Shown here in pieces: positions 34,656 to 47,669 of a stretch of 53,996 nt of DNA; the stretch's first letter is position 1, and each line of letters begins with the position of its first letter. The translations under genes and the position numbers were made by a program. This DNA comes from an uncultured Pelagibacteraceae bacterium (GTDB lineage Bacteria > Pseudomonadota > Alphaproteobacteria > Pelagibacterales > Pelagibacteraceae), in the NCBI GenBank assembly GCA_902512765.1, contig CABXKF010000003.1, forward strand, positions 1 through 53,996, given 5' to 3'. The notes beneath the pieces are model-generated. The model saw nothing but the letters and a program-made list of their open reading frames with translations. It was not told the DNA's origin and searched no databases.

Positions 34656-35738
34656 TTAATTTAATATTTTTTTTACAGCATTCATAAATGCTAAATTTTC
34701 ATTTTTAGATCCAATAGTTAATCTTAATTTATTTTTAATGTGATAACCATCTTCTGTGGATCTTAAAATAATTCCTTTTATTTTTAGTCTTTCATAAAAA
34801 TACTTTGCTGTATATTTACATTTTTCAAAATCTAAAAATAAAAAATTTGCAGAAATTGGATTTGAAAAAATTTCGTATCTTTCAAGAAAAGATTTTAATT
34901 TCTTTGCATAATATAAGTTATGTTTTATTGAACGTTTTATAAAATTTTGATCTTTAAGTGACTCCGTTGCTGCCATTTGTCCAATATGACTAACATTAAA
35001 TGGGGGTTTTATAACATTTAATGCATTTATTATCTTTTTGGATCCATATCCCCACCCAACTCGTAAAGAAGCTAGTCCAAATATTTTAGAGAATGTTCTT
35101 AATACAAAAACATTGTCTTTGTTTTTAAACAAATCTAATCCTGATTTGTAGTCAGAATTTTTCATATATTCTGCATAAGCATCGTCTACCACCAATAAAA
35201 TATTTTTATTCAATTTTTTTCTAAGATCTAGTAACTCTTTTTTTGTCAAATAAGTTCCAGTAGGATTATTAGGGTTAGCAAGAAAAACTATTTTTGTATT
35301 TTTTGTTACTTTTTTAAATATCTCAATATTTGAAATTTTATAGTTTATTTCTTTTGCAAATTTAACTTTTGCATCAACAATATTTGCATAAATTCTGTAC
35401 ATTAGAAAACTGTATTCTGGAACTACAACTTCATCTTTTGGCTTTAAAAATAATTGACAGATCATTTGAATAACTTCATCTGAACCTGCTCCACATATAA
35501 TTTTATCTGGATCACATTTAAATTTTTTTGATATTTCTTTTCTTAAATTCTGAGATTTACCATCTGGATATCTCTCTAAATTTAACCCTTTATTAGATAT
35601 TATCTTGATTGCTTTAGAACTCATCCCCAAAGCTGATTCATTTGCCGATAATTTAATTATTTTTTTTAGTTTTTTAATTTTGGATTTACCCGGTTTGTAG
35701 GGCTCAATATTAAAATTTTTAAATTTTGGAGTGGTCAT
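34656..35738 (-). CDS. hisC: Histidinol-phosphate/aromatic aminotransferase (HisC)
   Basis: This 360-residue class I PLP aminotransferase starts with the HisC-typical KLSANESALGMSSKA segment. Other landmarks are FLANPNNPTGTYL, VVDDAYAEY and the PLP-binding lysine in LRTFSKIFGLASLRVGWGYG. It probably serves both histidine synthesis and transamination of prephenate or hydroxyphenylpyruvate, since the next gene is prephenate dehydrogenase. It is divergent from metX across the 192-bp region that holds the riboswitch. Confidence 0.92.
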   Translation of the reverse strand: MTTPKFKNFNIEPYKPGKSKIKKLKKIIKLSANESALGMSSKAIKIISNKGLNLERYPDGKSQNLRKEISKKFKCDPDKIICGAGSDEVIQMICQLFLKPKDEVVVPEYSFLMYRIYANIVDAKVKFAKEINYKISNIEIFKKVTKNTKIVFLANPNNPTGTYLTKKELLDLRKKLNKNILLVVDDAYAEYMKNSDYKSGLDLFKNKDNVFVLRTFSKIFGLASLRVGWGYGSKKIINALNVIKPPFNVSHIGQMAATESLKDQNFIKRSIKHNLYYAKKLKSFLERYEIFSNPISANFLFLDFEKCKYTAKYFYERLKIKGIILRSTEDGYHIKNKLRLTIGSKNENLAFMNAVKKILN

Positions 35739-35811
35739 ATTTTTTAATTTATGAGTTCTTTATAGATAAAATTATAAAATTTTACATAGAATAAGACATT
35801 TTTTAAAAAAA

Positions 35812-35840
35812 TTGACATAATAAATAACATCTAGTACAAA
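35812..35840 (+). promoter_or_regulatory. Sigma-70-type promoter of metX
   Basis: A perfect TTGACA (35812-35817) lies 17 bases before TACAAA (35835-35840, four of six consensus positions). The predicted start, near 35847, coincides with the first paired bases of the SAM-II riboswitch. Confidence 0.7.
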
Positions 35841-35845
35841 ATTTA

Positions 35846-35899
35846 TGCGCTGATTTAACTGAATTGCGAGCGCTTAAAAAAAACCGCTAAAATTGTTTT
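35846..35899 (+). promoter_or_regulatory. SAM-II riboswitch upstream of metX
   Basis: This is the S-adenosylmethionine-binding pseudoknot that shuts off methionine synthesis genes. The P1 stem pairs GCGCT (35847-35851) with AGCGC (35869-35873). The loop begins with the conserved GATTTAAC and ends with TTGC. The A-rich linker and the CGCTAAAA block at 35885-35892 are the other conserved parts of the class. The element matches the known marine metX SAM-II sequence from memory almost segment by segment. A run of T follows (35896-35903). There is no clear Shine-Dalgarno sequence downstream. Confidence 0.85.
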
Positions 35900-35930
35900 T
35901 TTTCTCTCAATTCAAATAATAGCATTTATT

Positions 35931-37049
35931 ATGAATACGGAATTAAACTTAAAAACTCTAATAGTTAAAAAACCACTTAAACTTGACTGTGGGAAAACTA
36001 TCAATGATTTTCCAATTGCATACGAAACCTATGGAACTTTAAATGAAGAAAAAGATAATGCTATTTTAGTTTTTCATGCACTTACAGGTGACCAATTTGT
36101 AGCTGGCCTAAATCCAATTACAAATAAAGATGGCTGGTGGTCCTATGCTGTAGGTCCTGATAAGGCAATTGATACAAACAAATATTTTGTAATCTGCTCA
36201 AATGTGATTGGTGGATGCCTCGGCTCATTTGGTCCAAGTCACAAAGATCCAAATACACAAAAAGTTTTTGGTACTAATTTTCCTGTAATCACTATTAATG
36301 ACATGGTAAATGCTCAGAATAATTTACTAGATCACTTTGGTATAGAAAAACTTTTTTCTATTGTAGGGGGATCAATGGGTGGAATGCAAGTTCTACAATT
36401 TATTAGTAATTTTCCAGATAAGGCTAAAACTGTAATTCCTATTGCGTGTACCTCAAGTCATTCAGCACAAAATATTGCGTTTAATGAACTTGGAAGACAA
36501 GCGATTGCTGCAGATAGTAATTGGAATGAAGGAGATTATAATTCCAAAGATACTATACCCAATAAAGGTTTGGCAGTTGCAAGAATGGCTGCTCATATCA
36601 CATATCTTTCAAAAAAAGGCCTTCAAGAAAAATTTGGGAGAAAATTACAAGAAAGAGAAGATCTAAAATTTGGATTTGATGCTGATTTTCAAATTGAAAG
36701 TTACTTGAGATACCAAGGATCAGTTTTTGTAGATAGATTTGATGCAAATAGTTACCTTTATATTACAAGAGCTATGGATTACTTTGATTTAGCTAAACAA
36801 TTTAACGGAAATTTATCAGATGCTTTTAAAGAAACTAAAGCTAAATTTTTCATAATATCTTTTACATCAGATTGGCTTTACCCTACTCAGGAAAATAAAG
36901 ATATTGTAATTGCTTTAAACGCTATTGGTGCTGATGTTGGTTTTGTTGAAATCGAGTCAGATAAAGGACATGATTCTTTCTTACTTGATGTCCCAGACTT
37001 TCTAAGTGCTCTTAAAAATTTTTTAGATAAATCTTATACAGATAATTAA
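35931..37049 (+). CDS. metX: Homoserine O-acetyltransferase
   Basis: This 372-residue alpha/beta hydrolase makes O-acyl-L-homoserine, the first committed step to methionine. The nucleophile elbow is [11 protein letters not shown], the acid lies in FTSDWLYPT and the His in [12 protein letters not shown]. The N-terminal [21 protein letters not shown] is typical of MetX. Some MetX enzymes use succinyl-CoA instead; I cannot tell which here. metW follows after two bases. Expression should be repressed by S-adenosylmethionine through the upstream SAM-II element. Confidence 0.95.
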   Translation: MNTELNLKTLIVKKPLKLDCGKTINDFPIAYETYGTLNEEKDNAILVFHALTGDQFVAGLNPITNKDGWWSYAVGPDKAIDTNKYFVICSNVIGGCLGSFGPSHKDPNTQKVFGTNFPVITINDMVNAQNNLLDHFGIEKLFSIVGGSMGGMQVLQFISNFPDKAKTVIPIACTSSHSAQNIAFNELGRQAIAADSNWNEGDYNSKDTIPNKGLAVARMAAHITYLSKKGLQEKFGRKLQEREDLKFGFDADFQIESYLRYQGSVFVDRFDANSYLYITRAMDYFDLAKQFNGNLSDAFKETKAKFFIISFTSDWLYPTQENKDIVIALNAIGADVGFVEIESDKGHDSFLLDVPDFLSALKNFLDKSYTDN

Positions 37050-37051
37050 TT

Positions 37052-37648
37052 ATGAAAAATGAATTCCAAGTTATTGCTAATTTAATTGAAAAAGATAAAA
37101 AAGTTTTGGATGTTGGGTGTGCAGATGGCACTTTAATGAAATTTTTAAAAGATAATAAAAATATTAACATTAGAGGTTTAGAAATCTCAAAAGATAAAGT
37201 TCAAAAATGTATAGCAAAAGGATTAACAGTAATTGAGGGAAATGCTGAGAAAGATTTAATCCAATTTCCTGATAAATCTTTTGATTATGTTGTTTTAAGT
37301 CAAACACTTCAGGCATTTTTAAATCCTGAACTAGTAATAAATGAATTATTAAGAGTTGGAAAAAAAGCAATAGTTACCATACCTAATTTTGGTTATTGGA
37401 AAATTAGACTTCATTTATTAACTAAAGGAACAATGCCTATAACTAAAACATTGCCTGATGAATGGTATAACACTCCAAATTTACATATGTGTACAATTAA
37501 GGATTTTGTTCATTTTGTAAAATCTAGAAATTTTAAAATTTTCAAATCGATAGCTCTAAGTAATGAAAACGTATCATCAATTAATGATACTAATTTAGGT
37601 CTTAAAAATTTATTTGCTGATCTAGGTATATTTTTAATTGAAAAATAA
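37052..37648 (+). CDS. metW: Methionine biosynthesis protein MetW
   Basis: This 198-residue methyltransferase-like protein has the SAM-binding-type motif VLDVGCADGTLMKFL, DYVVLSQTLQAF and the MetW-specific NFGYWKIRLHLLTKGTMPITKTLPDEWYNTPNLHMCT segment. MetW accompanies MetX and is needed for full homoserine acyltransferase activity in several bacteria. It lies two bases after metX and one base before gloB. Confidence 0.94.
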   Translation: MKNEFQVIANLIEKDKKVLDVGCADGTLMKFLKDNKNINIRGLEISKDKVQKCIAKGLTVIEGNAEKDLIQFPDKSFDYVVLSQTLQAFLNPELVINELLRVGKKAIVTIPNFGYWKIRLHLLTKGTMPITKTLPDEWYNTPNLHMCTIKDFVHFVKSRNFKIFKSIALSNENVSSINDTNLGLKNLFADLGIFLIEK

Positions 37649-37649
37649 T

Positions 37650-38369
37650 ATGAGAATAGAAATAATTCACTGCTTAAAGGATAATTACAGTTATTTAGTA
37701 ATTGATGAGTCTAATAATACAGCATGCGTTATTGACCCAAGTGAGTCTGAACCAGTTGTTAATTTTATTGAAAAAGAAAATATTACTCTAAAATATATTC
37801 TAAATACACATCATCATTTTGATCATATTGGAGGAAATATAGATCTAAAAAATAGATACAATTCAATTGTAGTTGGCTATAAAGATGACGCTAATAGAAT
37901 TCCAGAGATTCAAGTTTTACTTGAGGATGGTCAAATTTGGAAAGCTGATAACTTTGAGGCAAAAATTATTCATGTACCTGGTCATACGACAGGTCATATT
38001 AGTTTTCATTTTTTTAAAGAAAAACTAATCTTTACTGGTGACACACTATTTTCTCTTGGTTGTGGAAAAATTTTTGAAGGCACTTATCAAGAAATGTTTA
38101 ACTCTTTAGGAAAAATAAAAAGGCTTCCTGAGGACACTAAAATTTATTGTGGACATGAATACACACTTCAAAATTCGAAGTTTTGTATCAAACATGAGCC
38201 TGAAAATATAAATTTACAAAACAAAATATCAAAAATTAATGAAAAGCTTAAAAACAACCTGCCCACTATCCCCTCTAGTGTCAAAGATGAAATAGAATGT
38301 AATATATTTTTAAGAGCAAAAAACGTTGAATCCTTTTCAAAATTGAGAGATTTAAAGGATAATTTCTAG
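37650..38369 (+). CDS. gloB: Hydroxyacylglutathione hydrolase (glyoxalase II)
   Basis: This 239-residue metallo-beta-lactamase-fold enzyme hydrolyses S-lactoylglutathione. The metal motif THHHFDHIGG, the later HVPGHTTGHISFHF, FTGDTLFSLGCGKIFEGT and YCGHEYTLQN are all present, as is the C-terminal substrate-binding domain, slightly shortened. The ATG at 37650 follows the metW stop by one base; the longer TTG reading at 37638 would overlap metW. Confidence 0.93.
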   Translation: MRIEIIHCLKDNYSYLVIDESNNTACVIDPSESEPVVNFIEKENITLKYILNTHHHFDHIGGNIDLKNRYNSIVVGYKDDANRIPEIQVLLEDGQIWKADNFEAKIIHVPGHTTGHISFHFFKEKLIFTGDTLFSLGCGKIFEGTYQEMFNSLGKIKRLPEDTKIYCGHEYTLQNSKFCIKHEPENINLQNKISKINEKLKNNLPTIPSSVKDEIECNIFLRAKNVESFSKLRDLKDNF

Positions 38370-38379
38370 TTAATTCAAC

Positions 38380-38407
38380 TTGACTAAAACCTTGCTACAA
38401 CTATATT
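38380..38407 (+). promoter_or_regulatory. Sigma-70-type promoter of the rplU-rpmA-obgE operon
   Basis: TTGACT (38380-38385) and TATATT (38402-38407) are 16 bases apart, each matching five of six consensus positions. Transcription would start near 38414, about 21 bases before the rplU ATG. Since gaps downstream stay at 27 bp or less through rppH, this may drive nine genes. Confidence 0.65.
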
Positions 38408-38434
38408 GCGGTAACTTAAATTTAAATTCTTACT

Positions 38435-38848
38435 ATGTCTTACGCTATAATAAAAACAGGTGGAAAACAGTATAAAGTAAAAGCTGGTGAAATCCTAAAA
38501 ATTGAAAAATTACCAGACTCAAAACCTGAGTCTAAGATAGAATTCAACGAAATACTTGCATATGGAGATGATAAATCTATAGAAATAGGTACCCCACATG
38601 TTGAAGGTGCTAAAGTAGAAGCTGATTTAATTAAAAATGGTAAAGACAGAACGATTTTAATCTTCAAAAAAAGAAGAAGACATAATTCAAGAAGAAAAAA
38701 TGGTCATAGACAAGAACATACAATGATTAGAATTAACAAAATTTTTTCTAAAGATGGTAAAGTTTTATCTGAGGCAGAAAAAATGGTTAAACCAACTAAA
38801 AAAGTTGAAGCTGAAGTTAAACCAAAAACAGAAGCGGCAAATAAATAA
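38435..38848 (+). CDS. rplU: 50S ribosomal protein L21
   Basis: This 137-residue large-subunit protein has the L21 core MSYAIIKTGGKQYKVKAGE and the rRNA-binding KKRRRHNSRRKNGHRQEHTMIRI. A Lys/Glu-rich C-terminal extension of about 30 residues is common in alphaproteobacteria. It is followed by rpmA (12 bp) and obgE, the standard bacterial order. No ribosome binding site is evident before the ATG. Confidence 0.96.
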   Translation: MSYAIIKTGGKQYKVKAGEILKIEKLPDSKPESKIEFNEILAYGDDKSIEIGTPHVEGAKVEADLIKNGKDRTILIFKKRRRHNSRRKNGHRQEHTMIRINKIFSKDGKVLSEAEKMVKPTKKVEAEVKPKTEAANK

Positions 38849-38860
38849 ATTAGGTAACTT

Positions 38861-39115
38861 ATGGCAACAAAAAAAGCAGGTGGATCATCGAGAAACGGAC
38901 GAGATAGTGCTGGGCGAAGGCTTGGTGTTAAAAAGTACGGTGGTGAGACAGTAATACCTGGAAATATAATTGTAAGACAAAGAGGAACTAAAATTTTTCC
39001 TGGAGAAAATGTAGGAATGGGTAAAGATCATTCTATTTTTTCAGTAGTAAAAGGTAAAGTTGTGTTCAAAAAATCTAAAGCAGATAGAACTTTCGTTTCA
39101 GTAAAGCCCAATTAA
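38861..39115 (+). CDS. rpmA: 50S ribosomal protein L27
   Basis: This 84-residue peptidyl-transferase-proximal protein starts [22 protein letters not shown] and contains [26 protein letters not shown], all diagnostic of L27. The mature N-terminus needs no protease processing here, unlike in Firmicutes. The spacing to obgE is 27 bp. Confidence 0.98.
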   Translation: MATKKAGGSSRNGRDSAGRRLGVKKYGGETVIPGNIIVRQRGTKIFPGENVGMGKDHSIFSVVKGKVVFKKSKADRTFVSVKPN

Positions 39116-39118
39116 TAG

Positions 39119-41222
<2,104 letters not shown>

Positions 41223-41223
41223 A

Positions 41224-42474
41224 ATGATTAAAAAAATGAAATTAATAGGTATTAAAAGTAGAAAAGCTTCTGAAAAAAAAATTAATTTAGATACTAAAAA
41301 TAAAGTTTTAAATCTTTACGCTAAATTACTTGATAAAGAAAATAAATCGATATTAAGAGAAAACTTAAAAGATGTTAAATTTGCTAAAAGTAAAGGAATT
41401 AAAGAAAATCTAATTAACAGACTACAAATTGATAAAGTAAGACTCAAAAATATCAAAGATTCTGTCATTAAAATTTCTAAACTAAAAGATCCTGTAAATG
41501 TAACTCTAAAAAAATGGAGTAGACCAAATGGATTAAATATAAAAAGAGTAACTATACCAATTGGCGTAATTGGTGTTATTTTTGAAAGTAGACCCAATGT
41601 AACATCTGATGTAGCAGGTCTATGCTTTAAGTCTGGTAATGCTGTAATTCTAAAAGGTGGATCAGAAGCTTTGAATACCAACAGAATATTGGCAAAATTA
41701 TTTCGACAAGCTCTTAAAAAAAATAATGTTGATGAAAATTATATTCAATTTGTAGACTCTAAAGATAGAAAAATGGTCGACATTATGCTTTCAAAAATGA
41801 AACAATACATTGATGTTATAATTCCTAGAGGTGGAAAAAATTTAGTTAAAAGAGTTCAAGAGTTTTCAACAGTTCCTACAATCGGCCACCTAGAAGGTAT
41901 CTGTCACACGTTTATTGACAAAGATGCAGAATTAAATATGGCATCAAATATTATTTATAATGCTAAATTAAGAAATACAGCTATTTGTGGTGCAACCGAA
42001 ACTATTTTACTTCATGAGAAAATAGTTAAAAAATTTTGTAATCCAATTTTAAAAAGACTTGAGAATGAAAATTGTAAAATATACGGTGATAATATCATAA
42101 GAAAATATTACAAAGGTAAAGTTTATCCAGCTAAAGAGAAAGATTGGTCTACAGAATATTTAACAGCTGCTGTATCGGTTAAAGTTGTTAAAAGTTCTGA
42201 TGAAGCTATCAATCATATAAACAAATATGGAACAATGCATACTGATTCAATTATTACTAAAAATAAAAAAACAGCTAATAAGTTTTTAAAAAATGTTAAA
42301 AGCTCTATTGCAATGCATAATACTTCAACACAGTTTGCGGATGGAGGTGAATTCGGATTTGGTGGAGAAGTAGGTATATCAACTAATACACTACCTCCAA
42401 GAGGCCCTGTTAGCTTAGAGCAGTTAGTTTCATACAAATATGAAATCTCAAGTAAAGGAAAAATAAGAGAATAA
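41224..42474 (+). CDS. proA: Gamma-glutamyl phosphate reductase
   Basis: This 416-residue NADPH-dependent reductase is the second step of proline synthesis. Seen are IPIGVIGVIFESRPNVTSDVAGLCFKSGNAVILKGGSEA, IPRGGKNLV, the catalytic Cys in NAKLRNTAICGATETILL and the C-terminal FADGGEFGFGGEVGISTNTLPPRGPV block. Its stop is one base before the TTG start of nadD. Confidence 0.96.
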   Translation: MIKKMKLIGIKSRKASEKKINLDTKNKVLNLYAKLLDKENKSILRENLKDVKFAKSKGIKENLINRLQIDKVRLKNIKDSVIKISKLKDPVNVTLKKWSRPNGLNIKRVTIPIGVIGVIFESRPNVTSDVAGLCFKSGNAVILKGGSEALNTNRILAKLFRQALKKNNVDENYIQFVDSKDRKMVDIMLSKMKQYIDVIIPRGGKNLVKRVQEFSTVPTIGHLEGICHTFIDKDAELNMASNIIYNAKLRNTAICGATETILLHEKIVKKFCNPILKRLENENCKIYGDNIIRKYYKGKVYPAKEKDWSTEYLTAAVSVKVVKSSDEAINHINKYGTMHTDSIITKNKKTANKFLKNVKSSIAMHNTSTQFADGGEFGFGGEVGISTNTLPPRGPVSLEQLVSYKYEISSKGKIRE

Positions 42475-42475
42475 C

Positions 42476-42997
42476 TTGAATATAAAAAAAGTTAAAATTG
42501 GAATTTTGGGAGGTTCATTTGATCCAGCTCACAAAGGTCATTTAGCAATATCTAAAGAAGCTAAAAAAAAATTCAAACTTGAAAAAATTATTTGGGCTAT
42601 TACTAAGCAAAATCCACTTAAATCTGAGAGCAAGACACCTATTGCAAAAAAAATTAAGGATTGTAAAAAAATAATTGGATTGAATTCTTTTATAAAAGTA
42701 AAATTTTATGAAAATATAATTAAATCTAATAAAACTATTGATCTAATTAACCATCTTAAAAAAAATAAAAACTTTGAAATTTATTTTTTAATGGGGGCGG
42801 ACAACCTGATTGATTTTCATAGATGGCACAAATCAGAATTAATTACTCAAAAATGTAATATCATCGTATTCGATCGTCATGGATATAAAAAAAATTCTTT
42901 AAAATCAAAGACATTTAAGAAGTTTAACAATAAAACTCTTACATTTGTTGAATTTAAAAAAGTCAACATTTCATCTTCTCAATTAAGAAAAATTTGA
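42476..42997 (+). CDS. nadD: Nicotinate-nucleotide adenylyltransferase
   Basis: This 173-residue enzyme makes nicotinic acid adenine dinucleotide in NAD synthesis. The nucleotidyltransferase motif GILGGSFDPAHKGHL (with H-x-G-H) and the second motif NISSSQLRK are present, with IYFLMGADNLIDFHRW in between. It is shorter than usual (around 190-215). The start is TTG, one base after proA, with no in-frame ATG before the catalytic motif. Confidence 0.93.
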   Translation: MNIKKVKIGILGGSFDPAHKGHLAISKEAKKKFKLEKIIWAITKQNPLKSESKTPIAKKIKDCKKIIGLNSFIKVKFYENIIKSNKTIDLINHLKKNKNFEIYFLMGADNLIDFHRWHKSELITQKCNIIVFDRHGYKKNSLKSKTFKKFNNKTLTFVEFKKVNISSSQLRKI

Positions 42998-43014
42998 TAG
43001 TCTTATTTTAACTA

Positions 43015-43365
43015 ATGGATAAAATTTCAGATCTTAAATCAGTTGTAATTGACACACTGGATCTTAACAAAGCTCAAGACATTGTAACTATTGACCTTAA
43101 AGATAAAAGTTCAATGGCAGACTATATGATTATTGCAAGTGGTACTTCTTCAAGACATATACAGTCTTTATCAGAGCAGGTTTTAGAAAAGTTAAAAGAT
43201 AATGGTATCAAAAATTCAAAGATTGAAGGAAAAGAAAGTAGTGAATGGAAGCTGGTTGACGGAATTGATTTGATTGTGCATATATTCCATCCTGAAAAAA
43301 GAAAGTTTTATGAGCTTGAAAAAATTTGGTCAGAACTAATTCCAAAAGAAAAGGTAATTATATGA
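43015..43365 (+). CDS. rsfS: Ribosomal silencing factor RsfS
   Basis: This 116-residue protein binds L14 and blocks subunit joining in starvation. Family features are the N-terminal helix, SSMADYMIIASGTSSRHIQSLSEQV and the WKLVDGIDLIVHIFHPEKRKFYELEKIW stretch. Its stop codon overlaps the ctpA start (ATGA). The usual next gene, rlmH, is missing here. Confidence 0.94.
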   Translation: MDKISDLKSVVIDTLDLNKAQDIVTIDLKDKSSMADYMIIASGTSSRHIQSLSEQVLEKLKDNGIKNSKIEGKESSEWKLVDGIDLIVHIFHPEKRKFYELEKIWSELIPKEKVII

Positions 43366-44501
43366 AAAAAATTCAACTTTATTTGATAATTTTTTTAACC
43401 TCTTTTTTTTTCTCCTATTCAATAAATTCAGCTGAAATAGATATTTATAAAAAAATTGATCTATTTGGAGAAGTCCTTGAAAAGATAAATGAAGAATATG
43501 TAGATGAAATTAATCAATCTGAAAGCATGGACTCTGCTATTAATGGTCTTCTTCAGTCACTTGATCCCTATTCCGCTTATATGTCACCAGAAATTTTTCA
43601 AGAGATGCAAACCGAAACTAGTGGGGAGTTTGGTGGTCTCGGAATTGAAGTTAGTATGGAATCAGGTGTTGTAAAAGTAATTTCACCCATAGATGACACT
43701 CCTGCATCAAAAGCTGGCATTAAAGCTGGGGACTATATTGTAAAAATTAATAACACTCAGGTGCAAGGAAAATCTTTAAGTGAAGCAGTTGATTTAATGA
43801 GAGGTCCAGTTGGTTCTAGCATTGAGCTAACTGTGAGACGAAGAGGAGTAAAAAAAGCTCTTACATTCAACATAACAAGAGAAATAATTGAAGTACAATC
43901 TGTTAAATCAGATTTATTAGAAAATAATATAGGATACATCAGATTAACTTCTTTCAACGACAACAGTAGTCAACAGATTAAAAAACAAATTAAAAAACTA
44001 AAAGAAAACGAAAACCTAAAAGCATTTATATTGGACTTAAGAAATAATCCTGGAGGTCTATTATCTCAGGCAATAAAAATTTCTGACTTTTTTTTAGAAA
44101 ATGGTGAAATAGTATCAACGAAAAGCAGAAAAAAATCAGAGAATAGAAAATGGTTTGCAAGAAAAGGAGATATTACTGATGGAAAAACTTTATTGGTATT
44201 GATAAACTATGGATCTGCATCTGCATCTGAAATTGTTGCTGGAGCTCTTAAAGACCATAAAAGAGCAATTATACTTGGTGAAAGTAGTTACGGAAAAGGA
44301 TCTGTGCAGTCAATAATTCCTCTAAAAAACAAAGGAGCTATCAGATTAACAATTGCAAAATATTACCTTCCATCTGGAAAATCTATATCAGAAGTAGGAG
44401 TAAGACCAGATATTGAAGTCAATGAAGAAGGTGATGACTTTAGAATTAAAACTGTTACTGATAATCAGCTAAATTACGCAATTAAGTTACTAAACGGATA
44501 G
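43362..44501 (+). CDS. ctpA: Carboxy-terminal processing peptidase (S41 family)
   Basis: This 379-residue periplasmic serine protease has a signal peptide (MKKIQLYLIIFLTSFFFSYS, cleaved around SINSA). A PDZ domain lies at about 70-155 (GGLGIEVSMESGVVKVISPI, KAGIKAGDYIVKIN), followed by the S41 catalytic domain with LRNNPGGLL, Ser in YGSASASEIVAGAL and Lys in SSYGKGSVQ. I chose the ATG at 43362 because it overlaps the rsfS stop and places the signal peptide correctly; an upstream alternative at 43326 would bury it. Confidence 0.94.
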   Translation: MKKIQLYLIIFLTSFFFSYSINSAEIDIYKKIDLFGEVLEKINEEYVDEINQSESMDSAINGLLQSLDPYSAYMSPEIFQEMQTETSGEFGGLGIEVSMESGVVKVISPIDDTPASKAGIKAGDYIVKINNTQVQGKSLSEAVDLMRGPVGSSIELTVRRRGVKKALTFNITREIIEVQSVKSDLLENNIGYIRLTSFNDNSSQQIKKQIKKLKENENLKAFILDLRNNPGGLLSQAIKISDFFLENGEIVSTKSRKKSENRKWFARKGDITDGKTLLVLINYGSASASEIVAGALKDHKRAIILGESSYGKGSVQSIIPLKNKGAIRLTIAKYYLPSGKSISEVGVRPDIEVNEEGDDFRIKTVTDNQLNYAIKLLNG

Positions 44502-44505
44502 TAAT

Positions 44506-44982
44506 ATGAAAAAGAATTTTAGCGAACTACCGCTAAGAATTGGAGTAGGAATAATTTTATTAAATAATGATAATAAAGTTTTTGTTGCAAGAAGGATCGA
44601 TAATGCAAAAAAATTTTGGCAGATGCCTCAAGGTGGAGTTGATGAGGGAGAAGATTTTTTAAAAGCTGCCTACAGAGAACTTGAGGAAGAAACTAGTGTT
44701 AAAAGTGTAGAACTAATCAAAGAAATAGATGGCTCTATAACCTACGAACTTCCTGATCGATTGTTAGGAATTATTTGGAAAGGTAAATACAAAGGTCAAA
44801 AACAAAAGTGGTTTTTAATGAAATTTACAGGAGAAGAAAAAGAAATTAATATCAAAACTAAAAATCCAGAGTTTTTAGATTGGAAATGGATCGATATTGA
44901 TCAAATTACAGAAGTTGTAGTAGATTTTAAGCTACACGTTTACAAAGAACTTCAGGAAAAAGTTAAAAAGATTATTAATTAA
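44506..44982 (+). CDS. rppH: RNA pyrophosphohydrolase
   Basis: This 158-residue Nudix hydrolase removes pyrophosphate from mRNA 5' ends and starts decay. The Nudix box is QGGVDEGEDFLKAAYRELEEETSV, and the family's WQMPQGG lead-in and the QKWFLMKFTGEEKEI segment are also present. It is four bases after ctpA and overlaps the convergent atpC by 8 bases. Confidence 0.94.
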   Translation: MKKNFSELPLRIGVGIILLNNDNKVFVARRIDNAKKFWQMPQGGVDEGEDFLKAAYRELEEETSVKSVELIKEIDGSITYELPDRLLGIIWKGKYKGQKQKWFLMKFTGEEKEINIKTKNPEFLDWKWIDIDQITEVVVDFKLHVYKELQEKVKKIIN

Positions 44983-45366
44983 GAGATCTTAGTACTTCAA
45001 GTTTTTGATCAACCAAATATTTAGATTGGTCATTTATCTCAGGGTTGCTTGCTTCCTCTTCAGCCAATTTTAATAGATCTTGTTGCTTAGATTTATCTAA
45101 ATCTGTGAGATTAAATATCGAGCTTGTCAGGATTGATAAATTATTATTTTTAAACTCAACAATTCCATCCTCAACATAATAATTTTCATCACCAGATTTT
45201 GACAAAATTTTTATAATACCTGGCTTTAAAAATGAAATTATAGAAATGTGATCTTTAAGTATTCCCATCTCACCTTCAAAGGCAGGAACAACAACTTCAG
45301 ATACATCTTCTTTAACTAAAAAAGATTTTTCTGGATTTACTATTTCAATCTTAAACTCTTCACTCA

Positions 45367-45367
<1 letters not shown>
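44975..45367 (-). CDS. atpC: ATP synthase F1, epsilon subunit
   Basis: This 130-residue subunit of the central stalk has the beta-sandwich start EFKIEIVNPEKSFLVKEDVSEVVVPAFEGEMGILKDH and a C-terminal helical part. It is the last gene of the atpHAGDC cluster and shares one base with the atpD stop codon. No terminator follows; the end overlaps rppH. Confidence 0.95.
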
Positions 45368-47663
<2,296 letters not shown>

Positions 47664-47669
47664 AATAAA

